A stretch of DNA of 64,000 bases, from NCBI RefSeq assembly GCF_019956415.1, contig NZ_JAHBDK010000042.1:124001-188000 (forward strand), read 5' to 3'. A program made the position numbers and the translations under genes. Every line of letters starts with the position of its first letter. The first letter of the stretch is position 1. Source of the DNA: Pseudomonas sp. GL-B-19 (GTDB taxonomy: Bacteria; Pseudomonadota; Gammaproteobacteria; Pseudomonadales; Pseudomonadaceae). Below the pieces are notes generated by a model. The model searched no databases and was not told where the DNA came from. It saw only the letters and a list, made by a program, of their open reading frames with translations. Positions 1 to 7,366 of this stretch are shown in pieces.

Positions 1-917
1 ACGAAACCCTGGAAGCCAAATTGCTGGCGGGCAAGTCCGGTTACGACATCGTCGTGCCGTCGAACAACTTCCTGGCCAAGCAAATCAAGGCTGGCGTTTA
101 CCAGAAACTGGACAAGTCCAAGCTGCCTAACTGGAAAAACCTGAACCCTGAGCTGCTCAAAGCGGTATCGGTGAGTGACCCGGGCAACGAACACGCCTTC
201 CCGTATATGTGGGGTTCGATCGGTATCGGTTTCAACGCCGAGAAGGTCAAGGCTGCACTGGGTGCCGATGCGCCGACCAACTCCTGGGACCTGATCTTCA
301 AACCTGAAAACGCTGCCAAGCTGAAGTCGTGCGGTATCAGCTTGCTGGACTCGCCAACCGAGATGATTCCGGTAGCGTTGCACTACCTGGGCCTGCCAAC
401 CGACAGCCAGAAGAAAGAAGACATCGACAAAGCCGAAGCGCTGATCATGAAGGTCCGTCCTTCGATCGCTTACTTCCACTCGTCCAAGTACATCTCTGAC
501 CTGGCCAACGGCAACATCTGCGTAGCCGTGGGTTATTCGGGTGACATTTACCAGGCCAAGTCCCGCGCGGCTGAAGCCGGTGACAAGGTGAAAGTCAGCT
601 ACAACATTCCGAAAGAAGGTGCGGGCAGCTTCTATGACATGGTCGCCATGCCTAAAGATGCCGAAAACGTTGAAGGCGCCTACAAGTTCATGAACTTCCT
701 GATGAAGCCGGAAATCATGGCGGAAATCACCAACGCCGTGCGCTTCCCGAACGGTAACGCGGCCGCCACACCGTTGGTTGATAAAGACATCACCAGCGAT
801 CCAGGCATCTACCCGCCAGCGGACGTGCTGGCCAAGCTGTACGCGATTGCCGACTTGCCGGCCGCGACCCAGCGGCTCCTGACTCGCAGCTGGACCAAGA
901 TCAAATCGGGTAAATAA
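1..917 (+). CDS. spuD: Polyamine ABC transporter periplasmic binding protein, SpuD-like (5' end cut)
   Basis: Periplasmic receptor delivering polyamine, probably putrescine, to the SpuFGH importer. The frame is open from base 3, so about 60 N-terminal residues including the signal peptide lie outside the window; 304 residues remain. It aligns along its length with the next gene (shared motifs KQIKAG, QKLDKSKL, YFHSSKYISDLANG, RSWTKIKSGK at the C-terminus), so the two are paralogues. Where the next protein has Trp271 this one has Phe (motif SFYDMVAMPKD). In P. aeruginosa Phe marks the putrescine receptor SpuD and Trp the spermidine receptor SpuE (recalled literature). First gene of the visible spu block; a large inverted repeat separates it from spuE. 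Confidence 0.9.
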   Translation, partial: ETLEAKLLAGKSGYDIVVPSNNFLAKQIKAGVYQKLDKSKLPNWKNLNPELLKAVSVSDPGNEHAFPYMWGSIGIGFNAEKVKAALGADAPTNSWDLIFKPENAAKLKSCGISLLDSPTEMIPVALHYLGLPTDSQKKEDIDKAEALIMKVRPSIAYFHSSKYISDLANGNICVAVGYSGDIYQAKSRAAEAGDKVKVSYNIPKEGAGSFYDMVAMPKDAENVEGAYKFMNFLMKPEIMAEITNAVRFPNGNAAATPLVDKDITSDPGIYPPADVLAKLYAIADLPAATQRLLTRSWTKIKSGK

Positions 918-928
918 GAAGTAAATTT

Positions 929-1026
929 GTAGCAGCTGCCGAAGGCTGCGTTGAGGTCCGAAGGACCTCCGCGTTTTCAACAGCACAACTGCTTCGCAGT
1001 TGAACGCAGCCTGCGGCAGCTGCTAC
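929..1026. repeat. Large REP-type inverted repeat between spuD and spuE
   Basis: Outer arms GTAGCAGCTGCC (929-940) and GGCAGCTGCTAC (1015-1026) are perfect reverse complements. An inner hairpin GAGGTCC/GGACCTC sits at about 953-968. The same arm sequence recurs at 6165-6309, so this is a dispersed family different from the commoner GTGGGAGCGAGC and GTAGGAGCTGGC repeats in this window. Its position between two receptor genes suggests an effect on mRNA stability or termination that could set the SpuD to SpuE ratio (inference). Confidence 0.75.
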
Positions 1027-1154
1027 AGATCTTCATAAAGTTTGCTGGAACGGTTTTTCGAGGGTAAGTTGCGCGCCGGTTTTGTTGCCGGGCAGCCATG
1101 GCTGTCATGTAACGCGGGGCAACTTGGGCCCAACTCATTTTAGAGGACCTCCAC

Positions 1155-2252
1155 TTGCCAATTTTTTCTTTGTTTCGCAATGCCATGCTGGTTGGCGCCG
1201 GGCTGACGCTTGCCGTTAGTGTCCAGGCCGCCGGCACTGTGCATATTTATAACTGGTCGGATTACATCGGTCCGACGACCCTGGCGGACTTCCAGAAAGA
1301 GACCGGCATCAAGCCGGTTTATGACGTTTTCGATTCCAACGAAACCCTGGAAGGCAAGTTGCTGGCCGGGCGTACCGGTTACGACGTCGTCGTGCCGTCC
1401 AACCACTTCCTCGGCAAGCAGATCAAGGCGGGCGCTTTCCAGAAGCTCGACAAGTCGAAGCTGACTAACTATTCCAACCTTGATCCGGTGCTGCTCAAGC
1501 GTCTGGAGCAAAACGATCCGGGTAATCTTTACGCTGTTCCCTACCTGTGGGGTACTAACGGCATCGGTTACAACGTCGAAAAAATCAAGGCGGTACTGGG
1601 TGTCGACAAGATCGACTCCTGGGATGTGGTGTTCGAGCCGGAAAACATCAAGAAACTGCACGGCTGCGGCGTAGCGTTCCTCGATTCTGCCGATGAAATG
1701 ATGCCAACGGTCCTCAACTACATGGGCCTGAACGCCAACAGCACTAACCCCGAAGATTACAAAAAGGCTGAAGCCAAATTGCTGGCGGTGCGGCCTTACG
1801 TCACGTACTTCCATTCGTCCAAGTACATCTCGGACCTGGCCAACGGCGACATCTGCATCGCCATCGGTTTCTCCGGTGACATGTTCCAGGCCAAGGCCCG
1901 GGCGGAAGAGGCCGGCAAAGGCGTAAACGTTGCCTACACCATTCCCAAAGAGGGTGGCGCGTTGTGGTTCGACATGCTGGCGATTCCCAAGGATTCGGCC
2001 AACGTCAAAGAGGCCCACGCCTTCATCAACTATTTGTTGAAACCCGAGGTGATCGCACAAGTCAGTGATTCTGTTGGCTATGCGAACCCCAACCCCGGCT
2101 CGGACAAACTGATGGAACAGTCCATCCGCACCGATGAGTCGGTGTATCCACCGCAAGCCGTCCTCGACAAGACTTACGTGTCGGTCGAGTTACCACCAAA
2201 CATTCAACGTTTGATGACCCGCAGCTGGACCAAGGTCAAGTCGGGTAAATAG
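1155..2252 (+). CDS. spuE: Polyamine ABC transporter periplasmic binding protein, SpuE-like
   Basis: Periplasmic receptor for polyamines, probably spermidine. 365 residues: signal peptide (hydrophobic stretch about residues 11-26, cleavage after VQA), then a PotF/PotD-type bilobed binding fold starting GTVHIYNWSDYIG. Trp34 (NWSDY) and Trp271 (LWFDM) are visible; Trp271 has the same number as the spermidine-selective Trp of P. aeruginosa SpuE (recalled). The start is taken as TTG at 1155 because AGAGGA lies at 1142-1147, about 7 nt upstream; ATG at 1185 is in frame but would shorten the signal peptide. It lies 73 nt before the ATPase gene. Confidence 0.92.
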   Translation: MPIFSLFRNAMLVGAGLTLAVSVQAAGTVHIYNWSDYIGPTTLADFQKETGIKPVYDVFDSNETLEGKLLAGRTGYDVVVPSNHFLGKQIKAGAFQKLDKSKLTNYSNLDPVLLKRLEQNDPGNLYAVPYLWGTNGIGYNVEKIKAVLGVDKIDSWDVVFEPENIKKLHGCGVAFLDSADEMMPTVLNYMGLNANSTNPEDYKKAEAKLLAVRPYVTYFHSSKYISDLANGDICIAIGFSGDMFQAKARAEEAGKGVNVAYTIPKEGGALWFDMLAIPKDSANVKEAHAFINYLLKPEVIAQVSDSVGYANPNPGSDKLMEQSIRTDESVYPPQAVLDKTYVSVELPPNIQRLMTRSWTKVKSGK

Positions 2253-2325
2253 CTTCAGGGCTCAAACTATCCAAGGTTGGCTCACCTTGAGCGAACTGCA
2301 CTCTTTTTTTCTGGGAGTTTCGTAA

Positions 2326-3468
2326 ATGGCAGTTGCCTCCGGCGCCTATAAGAAAGCCCTCGAGGGCGACCAGTCACCTAAACAGGTGCTGGTCAAAATC
2401 GACCGGGTCACGAAGAAGTTCGACGAGACGATTGCCGTGGACGATGTGTCCCTGGAAATCAAGAAAGGTGAAATTTTCGCCCTGCTCGGCGGCTCGGGAT
2501 CGGGCAAATCCACGTTGCTGCGTATGCTCGCCGGCTTCGAGCGACCGACCGAAGGGCGGATTTTCCTCGATGGCGTAGACATCACCGACATGCCGCCGTA
2601 CGAGCGGCCGATCAACATGATGTTCCAGTCGTACGCCTTGTTCCCGCACATGACCGTGGCGCAGAACATCGCCTTCGGCCTCAAGCAGGACAAGCTGCCC
2701 GCGGCTGAAGTCGATGCGCGCGTGGCCGACATGCTCAAGCTGGTACAGATGAGCCAGTTCGCCAAGCGCAAGCCGCATCAGCTGTCCGGTGGCCAGCGTC
2801 AACGTGTGGCACTGGCGCGTTCGCTGGCCAAGCGACCGAAGCTGTTGCTGCTCGACGAACCGATGGGCGCACTGGACAAAAAGCTGCGCTCGCAGATGCA
2901 GCTTGAGCTGGTCGAGATCATCGAGCGCGTCGGTGTAACCTGCGTCATGGTGACCCACGATCAGGAAGAGGCCATGACCATGGCCGAGCGCATTGCGATT
3001 ATGCACCTGGGCTGGATCGCCCAGATCGGCAGCCCGATCGACATCTACGAAACCCCGACCAGCCGTCTGGTCTGCGAGTTCATCGGCAACGTCAACATCT
3101 TCGACGGTGAAGTGATCGACGACGCCGAAGGCCACGCCACCATCACCTGCAAGGACCTGGACCGTCAGATCTATGTGGGCCACGGCATCAGCACCTCGGT
3201 GCAGGACAAATCCGTGACCTACGCGATCCGTCCGGAAAAACTGCTGGTGACGCCGATCATGCCGACCTGCGAATACAACTGGTCCAGCGGCAAGGTGCAC
3301 GACATTGCCTACCTCGGTGGTCACTCGGTGTTCTACGTCGAATTGCCGAGCGGCAAGATCGTCCAGTCGTTCGTCGCTAACGCCGAGCGCCGCGGTCAGC
3401 GCCCAACCTGGGGTGACCAGGTTTTCGTGTATTGGGAAGACGACAGCGGCGTGGTACTTCGCTCATGA
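2326..3468 (+). CDS. spuF: Polyamine ABC transporter ATP-binding protein (PotG/SpuF type)
   Basis: Cytoplasmic ATPase energising polyamine import. 380 residues, as expected for PotG. Walker A GGSGSGKSTLL, Q-loop MFQSYALFPH, ABC signature LSGGQRQRVALARSL, Walker B LLLLDEPMGALD and the switch His in MVTHDQEEA are all intact, followed by a TOBE-type C-terminal domain (about residues 290-380). The ATG at 2326 has GGGAG at 2313-2317. The stop codon overlaps the next start (ATGA at 3465-3468), indicating coupled translation with the permeases. Confidence 0.95.
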   Translation: MAVASGAYKKALEGDQSPKQVLVKIDRVTKKFDETIAVDDVSLEIKKGEIFALLGGSGSGKSTLLRMLAGFERPTEGRIFLDGVDITDMPPYERPINMMFQSYALFPHMTVAQNIAFGLKQDKLPAAEVDARVADMLKLVQMSQFAKRKPHQLSGGQRQRVALARSLAKRPKLLLLDEPMGALDKKLRSQMQLELVEIIERVGVTCVMVTHDQEEAMTMAERIAIMHLGWIAQIGSPIDIYETPTSRLVCEFIGNVNIFDGEVIDDAEGHATITCKDLDRQIYVGHGISTSVQDKSVTYAIRPEKLLVTPIMPTCEYNWSSGKVHDIAYLGGHSVFYVELPSGKIVQSFVANAERRGQRPTWGDQVFVYWEDDSGVVLRS

Positions 3469-4385
3469 ACATGCGCAAATTCAAACGCCGCCTCAATCGA
3501 ATAATTCCCGGTGGCCGCCAGTTGGTCATCGGGGTTCCGTTCATCTGGTTGTTCATGTTCTTCATGTTGCCGTTCTTCATCGTCTTGAAGATCAGCTTCG
3601 CCGAAGCCGACGTGGCCATTCCGCCGTACACCGAGATTTACAACTTCGTCGACCAGAAGTTGCAGGTGCTGCTCAACCTCGCCAACTACGCGATGCTGGC
3701 GGGCGACGAGTTGTACATCGCAGCCTACCTCGGCTCGTTGAAGATGGCGCTGATCAGCACCGTCCTTTGCCTGCTGATCGGTTACCCCATGGCCTACGCC
3801 ATTGCCAGTGCCCGTAAAGAGATGCAAACGGTGCTGGTGCTGCTGATCATGATGCCGACCTGGACCGCGATCCTGATTCGCGTGTATGCGTGGATGGGCA
3901 TCCTCAGTAACAACGGTTTGCTCAACGGTTTCCTGATGAGCATGGGCTGGATCAACGAACCGCTGCAGATCCTCAACACCAACCTCGCGGTCTACATTGG
4001 TGTCGTTTACTCCTATCTGCCGTTCATGATCCTGCCGCTCTACGCCAACCTGGTGAAGCACGACCACAGTCTGCTGGAAGCCGCCTCGGACCTCGGTTCG
4101 AGCACCTTCAACAGCTTCTGGAAGATCACCATTCCACTGTCCAAGAACGGGATCGTCGCCGGCTGCATGCTGGTGTTCATTCCGGTGGTGGGCGAGTTCG
4201 TGATCCCGGAACTGCTCGGCGGTCCGGAAACCCTGATGATCGGTAAAGTGCTGTGGCAAGAGTTCTTCAACAACCGTGACTGGCCGGTGGCGTCTGCCCT
4301 GGCGGTGGTGATGCTGGCGATCCTGATTGTGCCGATCATCCTGTTCAACCGTAGTCAGGCCAAAGAAATGGAGGGCAAAGAATGA
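3465..4385 (+). CDS. spuG: Polyamine ABC transporter permease (PotH/SpuG type)
   Basis: First of two inner-membrane permease subunits. 306 residues from ATG 3465, which overlaps the spuF stop; the frame is open further upstream (TTG at 3432) but that would lie inside spuF. The N-terminus is basic (MNMRKFKRRLNR), followed by about six hydrophobic segments. The permease EAA loop that docks on the ATPase is EAASDLGSSTFNSFWKITIP. The end overlaps spuH by ATGA (4382-4385). Confidence 0.93.
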   Translation: MNMRKFKRRLNRIIPGGRQLVIGVPFIWLFMFFMLPFFIVLKISFAEADVAIPPYTEIYNFVDQKLQVLLNLANYAMLAGDELYIAAYLGSLKMALISTVLCLLIGYPMAYAIASARKEMQTVLVLLIMMPTWTAILIRVYAWMGILSNNGLLNGFLMSMGWINEPLQILNTNLAVYIGVVYSYLPFMILPLYANLVKHDHSLLEAASDLGSSTFNSFWKITIPLSKNGIVAGCMLVFIPVVGEFVIPELLGGPETLMIGKVLWQEFFNNRDWPVASALAVVMLAILIVPIILFNRSQAKEMEGKE

Positions 4386-5272
4386 AGCGCTTCAGATTCT
4401 CCAGCCTGATGCTGGTGTCCGGTTTGCTGTTTATCTACGCACCGATGCTGATCCTGGTGATCTACTCGTTCAACGCCTCGAAACTGGTGACAGTGTGGGG
4501 CGGCTGGTCGATCAAGTGGTACGTCGGCCTGCTCGACAACACCCAACTGATGGGCTCGGTGGTGCGCTCGCTGGAAATCGCCTGCTACACGGCGGTGGCA
4601 GCGGTCGCACTCGGTACGTTGGCGGCGTTTGTGCTGACCCGCATCACACGCTTCAAGGGTCGCACGCTGTTTGGCGGCCTCGTTACCGCGCCGTTGGTGA
4701 TGCCCGAAGTGATCACCGGTCTGTCGTTGTTGCTGCTGTTCGTGGCGATGGCGCAGATGATCGGTTGGCCACAGGAACGCGGCATCATCACCATCTGGAT
4801 CGCGCACACGACCTTTTGTGCCGCCTATGTCGCGGTGGTCGTTTCCGCCCGCTTGCGTGAGCTGGACCTGTCCATTGAAGAAGCGGCCATGGACCTCGGG
4901 GCCAAGCCATTCAAGGTGTTCTTCCTGATCACCATCCCGATGATTGCGCCATCGCTGGCGGCAGGCGGCATGATGTCGTTTGCCCTGTCGCTGGATGACC
5001 TGGTGCTGGCGAGCTTCGTGTCGGGGCCGGGTTCCACGACCCTGCCGATGGAAGTGTTCTCGGCGGTACGCCTGGGCGTGAAGCCTGAGATCAACGCCGT
5101 GGCCAGCCTGATTCTGCTGGCGGTGTCGATCGTGACCTTCCTGGTCTGGTTCTTCAGCCGCCGCGCCGAAGAAAGCCGCAAGCGTGCGATTCAACAAGCC
5201 ATCGAAGAAGGCGCTGCCGACTCCTGGAAACAACCGGACGTGCGCCGCGCGCAGGCGCCGGAAGCGGCCTGA
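4382..5272 (+). CDS. spuH: Polyamine ABC transporter permease (PotI/SpuH type)
   Basis: Second permease subunit of the polyamine importer, 296 residues with about six membrane segments. The EAA loop is EEAAMDLGAKPFKVFFLITI. The C-terminal tail is cytoplasmic and charged (RRAEESRKRAIQQAIEEG). Translation is coupled to spuG by a 4-base overlap. It is the last gene of the importer operon; a perfect 13-bp-arm hairpin follows ten bases after the stop. Confidence 0.93.
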   Translation: MKRFRFSSLMLVSGLLFIYAPMLILVIYSFNASKLVTVWGGWSIKWYVGLLDNTQLMGSVVRSLEIACYTAVAAVALGTLAAFVLTRITRFKGRTLFGGLVTAPLVMPEVITGLSLLLLFVAMAQMIGWPQERGIITIWIAHTTFCAAYVAVVVSARLRELDLSIEEAAMDLGAKPFKVFFLITIPMIAPSLAAGGMMSFALSLDDLVLASFVSGPGSTTLPMEVFSAVRLGVKPEINAVASLILLAVSIVTFLVWFFSRRAEESRKRAIQQAIEEGAADSWKQPDVRRAQAPEAA

Positions 5273-5281
5273 GCTTGATGC

Positions 5282-5309
5282 GGGTTGACCACATTCATGT
5301 GGTCAACCC
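5282..5309. terminator. Perfect hairpin after spuH
   Basis: Arms GGGTTGACCACAT (5282-5294) and ATGTGGTCAACCC (5297-5309) are perfect complements around TC. It begins ten bases after the spuH stop. No run of T follows on either strand, so it may be a Rho-related or mRNA-stabilising end rather than a classical intrinsic terminator. Confidence 0.55.
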
Positions 5310-5316
5310 AGTTCCA

Positions 5317-5346
5317 ATGTGGGAGCGAGCAAGCCCGCTCCCACAT
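5317..5346. repeat. Short single REP palindrome
   Basis: ATGTGGGAGCG and its complement CGCTCCCACAT flank AGCAAGCC-type core bases. It is one solitary unit of the REP family that elsewhere in the window occurs as head-to-head pairs. It ends just before the stop of the convergent HD gene. Confidence 0.6.
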
Positions 5347-5351
5347 TTGGT

Positions 5352-5993
5352 TTAGGCAATCCAAGGGGATTGGCGGATGATCTCGACGAAGTCCATCGGC
5401 TTGAACCCCGCCTCGCTGTCGACCAGCACATCCGCATTCACCGTGCCGAACGTAGTGTCCGGCTTATGCTTGAAGCCGTTGGCGAACGCACACAGGATGC
5501 ACTCCTTGAACCCTTCACCCCGTGGATGCGCATGCACCACCGCCTCACGCTGCTCGGTGGAAAACGCCGCGTAGTCGATGCCCAACACGTCCATTTCAAC
5601 GCCTGCGGTCACCAGCGCCACGTTCGGCCGCAAGTGCTGTGGCACGCCCGGTGTGGTGTGCAGCGCAATCGACAACCAGACCTGCTCGATATCGTCGTCG
5701 TTTAGCCCGAAAGGCTTGAGGAACGCTTTGGCGGCGTTGGCGCTGTCGACTTCAAAACGCTCGTCATCGCTGCGATGACCTTCCACCAGGCCGAGGTCAT
5801 GGAACATCGCGCCGACGTACAACAGTTCCGGGTTATAGGCCAGTTGCTTGCGCTCGCCGCTCAAGGCACCGAACAAAAACACCCGGCGCGAGTGGTGATA
5901 CAGCAGGTCGGATTCGACGTCGCGGATGTATTCGGTGGTGGCCTTGGCCAGTGCGCTGTCGGGGATGTTGATACCGGCAATGTTGCTGCTCAT
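5352..5993 (-). CDS. HD-domain hydrolase, cyanamide-hydratase-like
   Basis: Probable metal-dependent HD-superfamily enzyme of 213 residues. Visible metal-binding pattern: His34 (HHSRRVF), His65-Asp66 (MFHDLGL), His112 (ALHTTPG) and Asp135 (VEMDVLG). The HSxRVFLFG and MFHDLGL motifs resemble fungal and bacterial cyanamide-hydratase-type HD proteins (recalled family); the substrate here is unknown. ATG at 5993 is chosen because the protein then begins MSSNIAGINIP just before the conserved domain; a longer frame to 6104 has no support. Divergent from the GlxA-type regulator across 355 bases, so that regulator could control it (inference). Confidence 0.75.
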   Translation of the reverse strand: MSSNIAGINIPDSALAKATTEYIRDVESDLLYHHSRRVFLFGALSGERKQLAYNPELLYVGAMFHDLGLVEGHRSDDERFEVDSANAAKAFLKPFGLNDDDIEQVWLSIALHTTPGVPQHLRPNVALVTAGVEMDVLGIDYAAFSTEQREAVVHAHPRGEGFKECILCAFANGFKHKPDTTFGTVNADVLVDSEAGFKPMDFVEIIRQSPWIA

Positions 5994-6164
5994 GGTGCTG
6001 TCCTCGCGGGGAACGCCGTGGCGGCGCTGATGGGCAAAGTCTGTGCTGGCCCCCGGAAGTGGACAATCGATCCATGGCTGCGATCCTTGCCAATGAACCT
6101 GCATATCGCGCCAACCTCGCTTGTTGTGCGTGGATTGGCTAAGTTTGATGGACCACGCAGCCCC

Positions 6165-6309
6165 GTAGCAGCTGCCGAGCCTGCGAGGCTGCGTTCGGCT
6201 GCGCAGCAGTCGTAAACCCTGAAAATGCGGTTTATCTGTAAGACCGAGGCGCTTGATTTCACGACTGCTTCGCAGCCGAACGCAGCCTCGCAGGCTCGGC
6301 AGCTGCTAC
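6165..6309. repeat. Long inverted repeat between HD gene and GlxA-type gene
   Basis: Two nearly complementary arms of about 47-50 bases begin GTAGCAGCTGCCGAGCCTGC and end with its complement at 6309, enclosing a loop of about 45 bases. This is the same family as 929-1026 but longer. It fills the centre of the 5994-6348 gene-free gap. The rest of the gap should hold the two divergent promoters, but I see no clear -35/-10 pair. Confidence 0.75.
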
Positions 6310-6348
6310 AGGTCGTGTAATGGCTAACAATTGAGGGCGTTTCTCGCC

Positions 6349-7314
6349 ATGAGTAAAACCATCGCCATCGTGGTCTTCGCCGGCGTTCAGTCCCTGGACG
6401 TCACCGGTCCCATGGATGTGTTTTCTGAAGCCAATCGTTTTCTCGAGCCGCAAGACCACTATCGGCTGGAGGTGATCGGCGTCGGGCGCGGAGTAATGCC
6501 GTGTTCCAACGGTCTGTCGCTCAATGCCCACACGCATTTCAGCGAGGCGATAGAGGCGTATGACTTGCTGCTGGTGGCCGGTGGGCCGCAGTTGCCGTTC
6601 ATGGATTTTGGCGGCGCGTTCGATGCCTGGCTGCGGGGTGCCTGCGCGCGGGCACAACGCTTTGGCTCGATCTGCAATGGCGCGTTCATACTCGCCCGGG
6701 CCGGATTGCTCGATGGACGAACCGTGACGACCCACTGGGGCGACGCTGCCGCTCTGGCACAGTTGTGTCCGTCGACCCGGGTCGAGGCGGATCGCTTGTA
6801 CGTGCAGGACGGCGAGCTCTATACCTCCGCCGGTGTCACCGCGGGAATCGACTTGTCGTTGTATTTACTGGCCAGGGACCACGGGCCGGACGTTGCGTTG
6901 AACGTGGCCAAGCGTCTGGTGGTGTTCACTCAGCGTTCGGGCGGGCAATCTCAGTTCAGCCCGTTTCTGATGCCCCACGCTGAACCCACTTCTGTCGTGG
7001 CGATGGTTCAGCTCTACGTGCTAGCCAACCTTACAGGCGATCTGACCCTTGCTGACCTGGCGATTGCGGCCAACATGAGCTCGCGCAATTTTTCCCGGGT
7101 GTTCGCCAAGGAAGCAAAAATCACCCCGGCGGAGTTCGTCGAGCGGGCGAGGGTGGATGCGGCGCGAGTGCTGCTGGAGAGCACGCATTCGCCGCTCAAG
7201 ACCGTGGCCTACCAATGTGGATTTCGCGATGCCCAGCACATGCGCAGCGTGTTCAACCGCAGGCTGGGGGTAACGCCGCAGCAGTTCAGACGGAATTTTG
7301 CTGCGATGGTTTGA
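6349..7314 (+). CDS. GlxA-family transcriptional regulator (DJ-1/PfpI domain plus AraC HTH)
   Basis: Predicted DNA-binding regulator of 321 residues. Residues about 5-170 form a DJ-1/PfpI-like sensor domain with an intact nucleophile-elbow Cys (GSICNGAFIL). Residues about 215-321 form a double helix-turn-helix AraC domain (DLAIAANMSSRNFSRVFAKE; CGFRDAQHMRSVFNRRLGVT). ATG 6349 is chosen with GAGGG at 6333-6337; an in-frame TTG at 6331 is less likely. Members of the family often sense nitrogenous or quaternary-amine metabolites. The target here is unknown; the divergent HD gene is a candidate. Confidence 0.88.
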   Translation: MSKTIAIVVFAGVQSLDVTGPMDVFSEANRFLEPQDHYRLEVIGVGRGVMPCSNGLSLNAHTHFSEAIEAYDLLLVAGGPQLPFMDFGGAFDAWLRGACARAQRFGSICNGAFILARAGLLDGRTVTTHWGDAAALAQLCPSTRVEADRLYVQDGELYTSAGVTAGIDLSLYLLARDHGPDVALNVAKRLVVFTQRSGGQSQFSPFLMPHAEPTSVVAMVQLYVLANLTGDLTLADLAIAANMSSRNFSRVFAKEAKITPAEFVERARVDAARVLLESTHSPLKTVAYQCGFRDAQHMRSVFNRRLGVTPQQFRRNFAAMV

Positions 7315-7366
7315 ACACAAATTGTTGTTGTCTGGTTAGGCCTCTTCGCGAGCAGGCACCGAAAAT

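Noticed and set aside
7340..7366. REP-like string CTCTTCGCGAGCAGGC after the GlxA-type gene
   Set aside because: Only one partial unit without a matching arm; too degenerate to list as a repeat.
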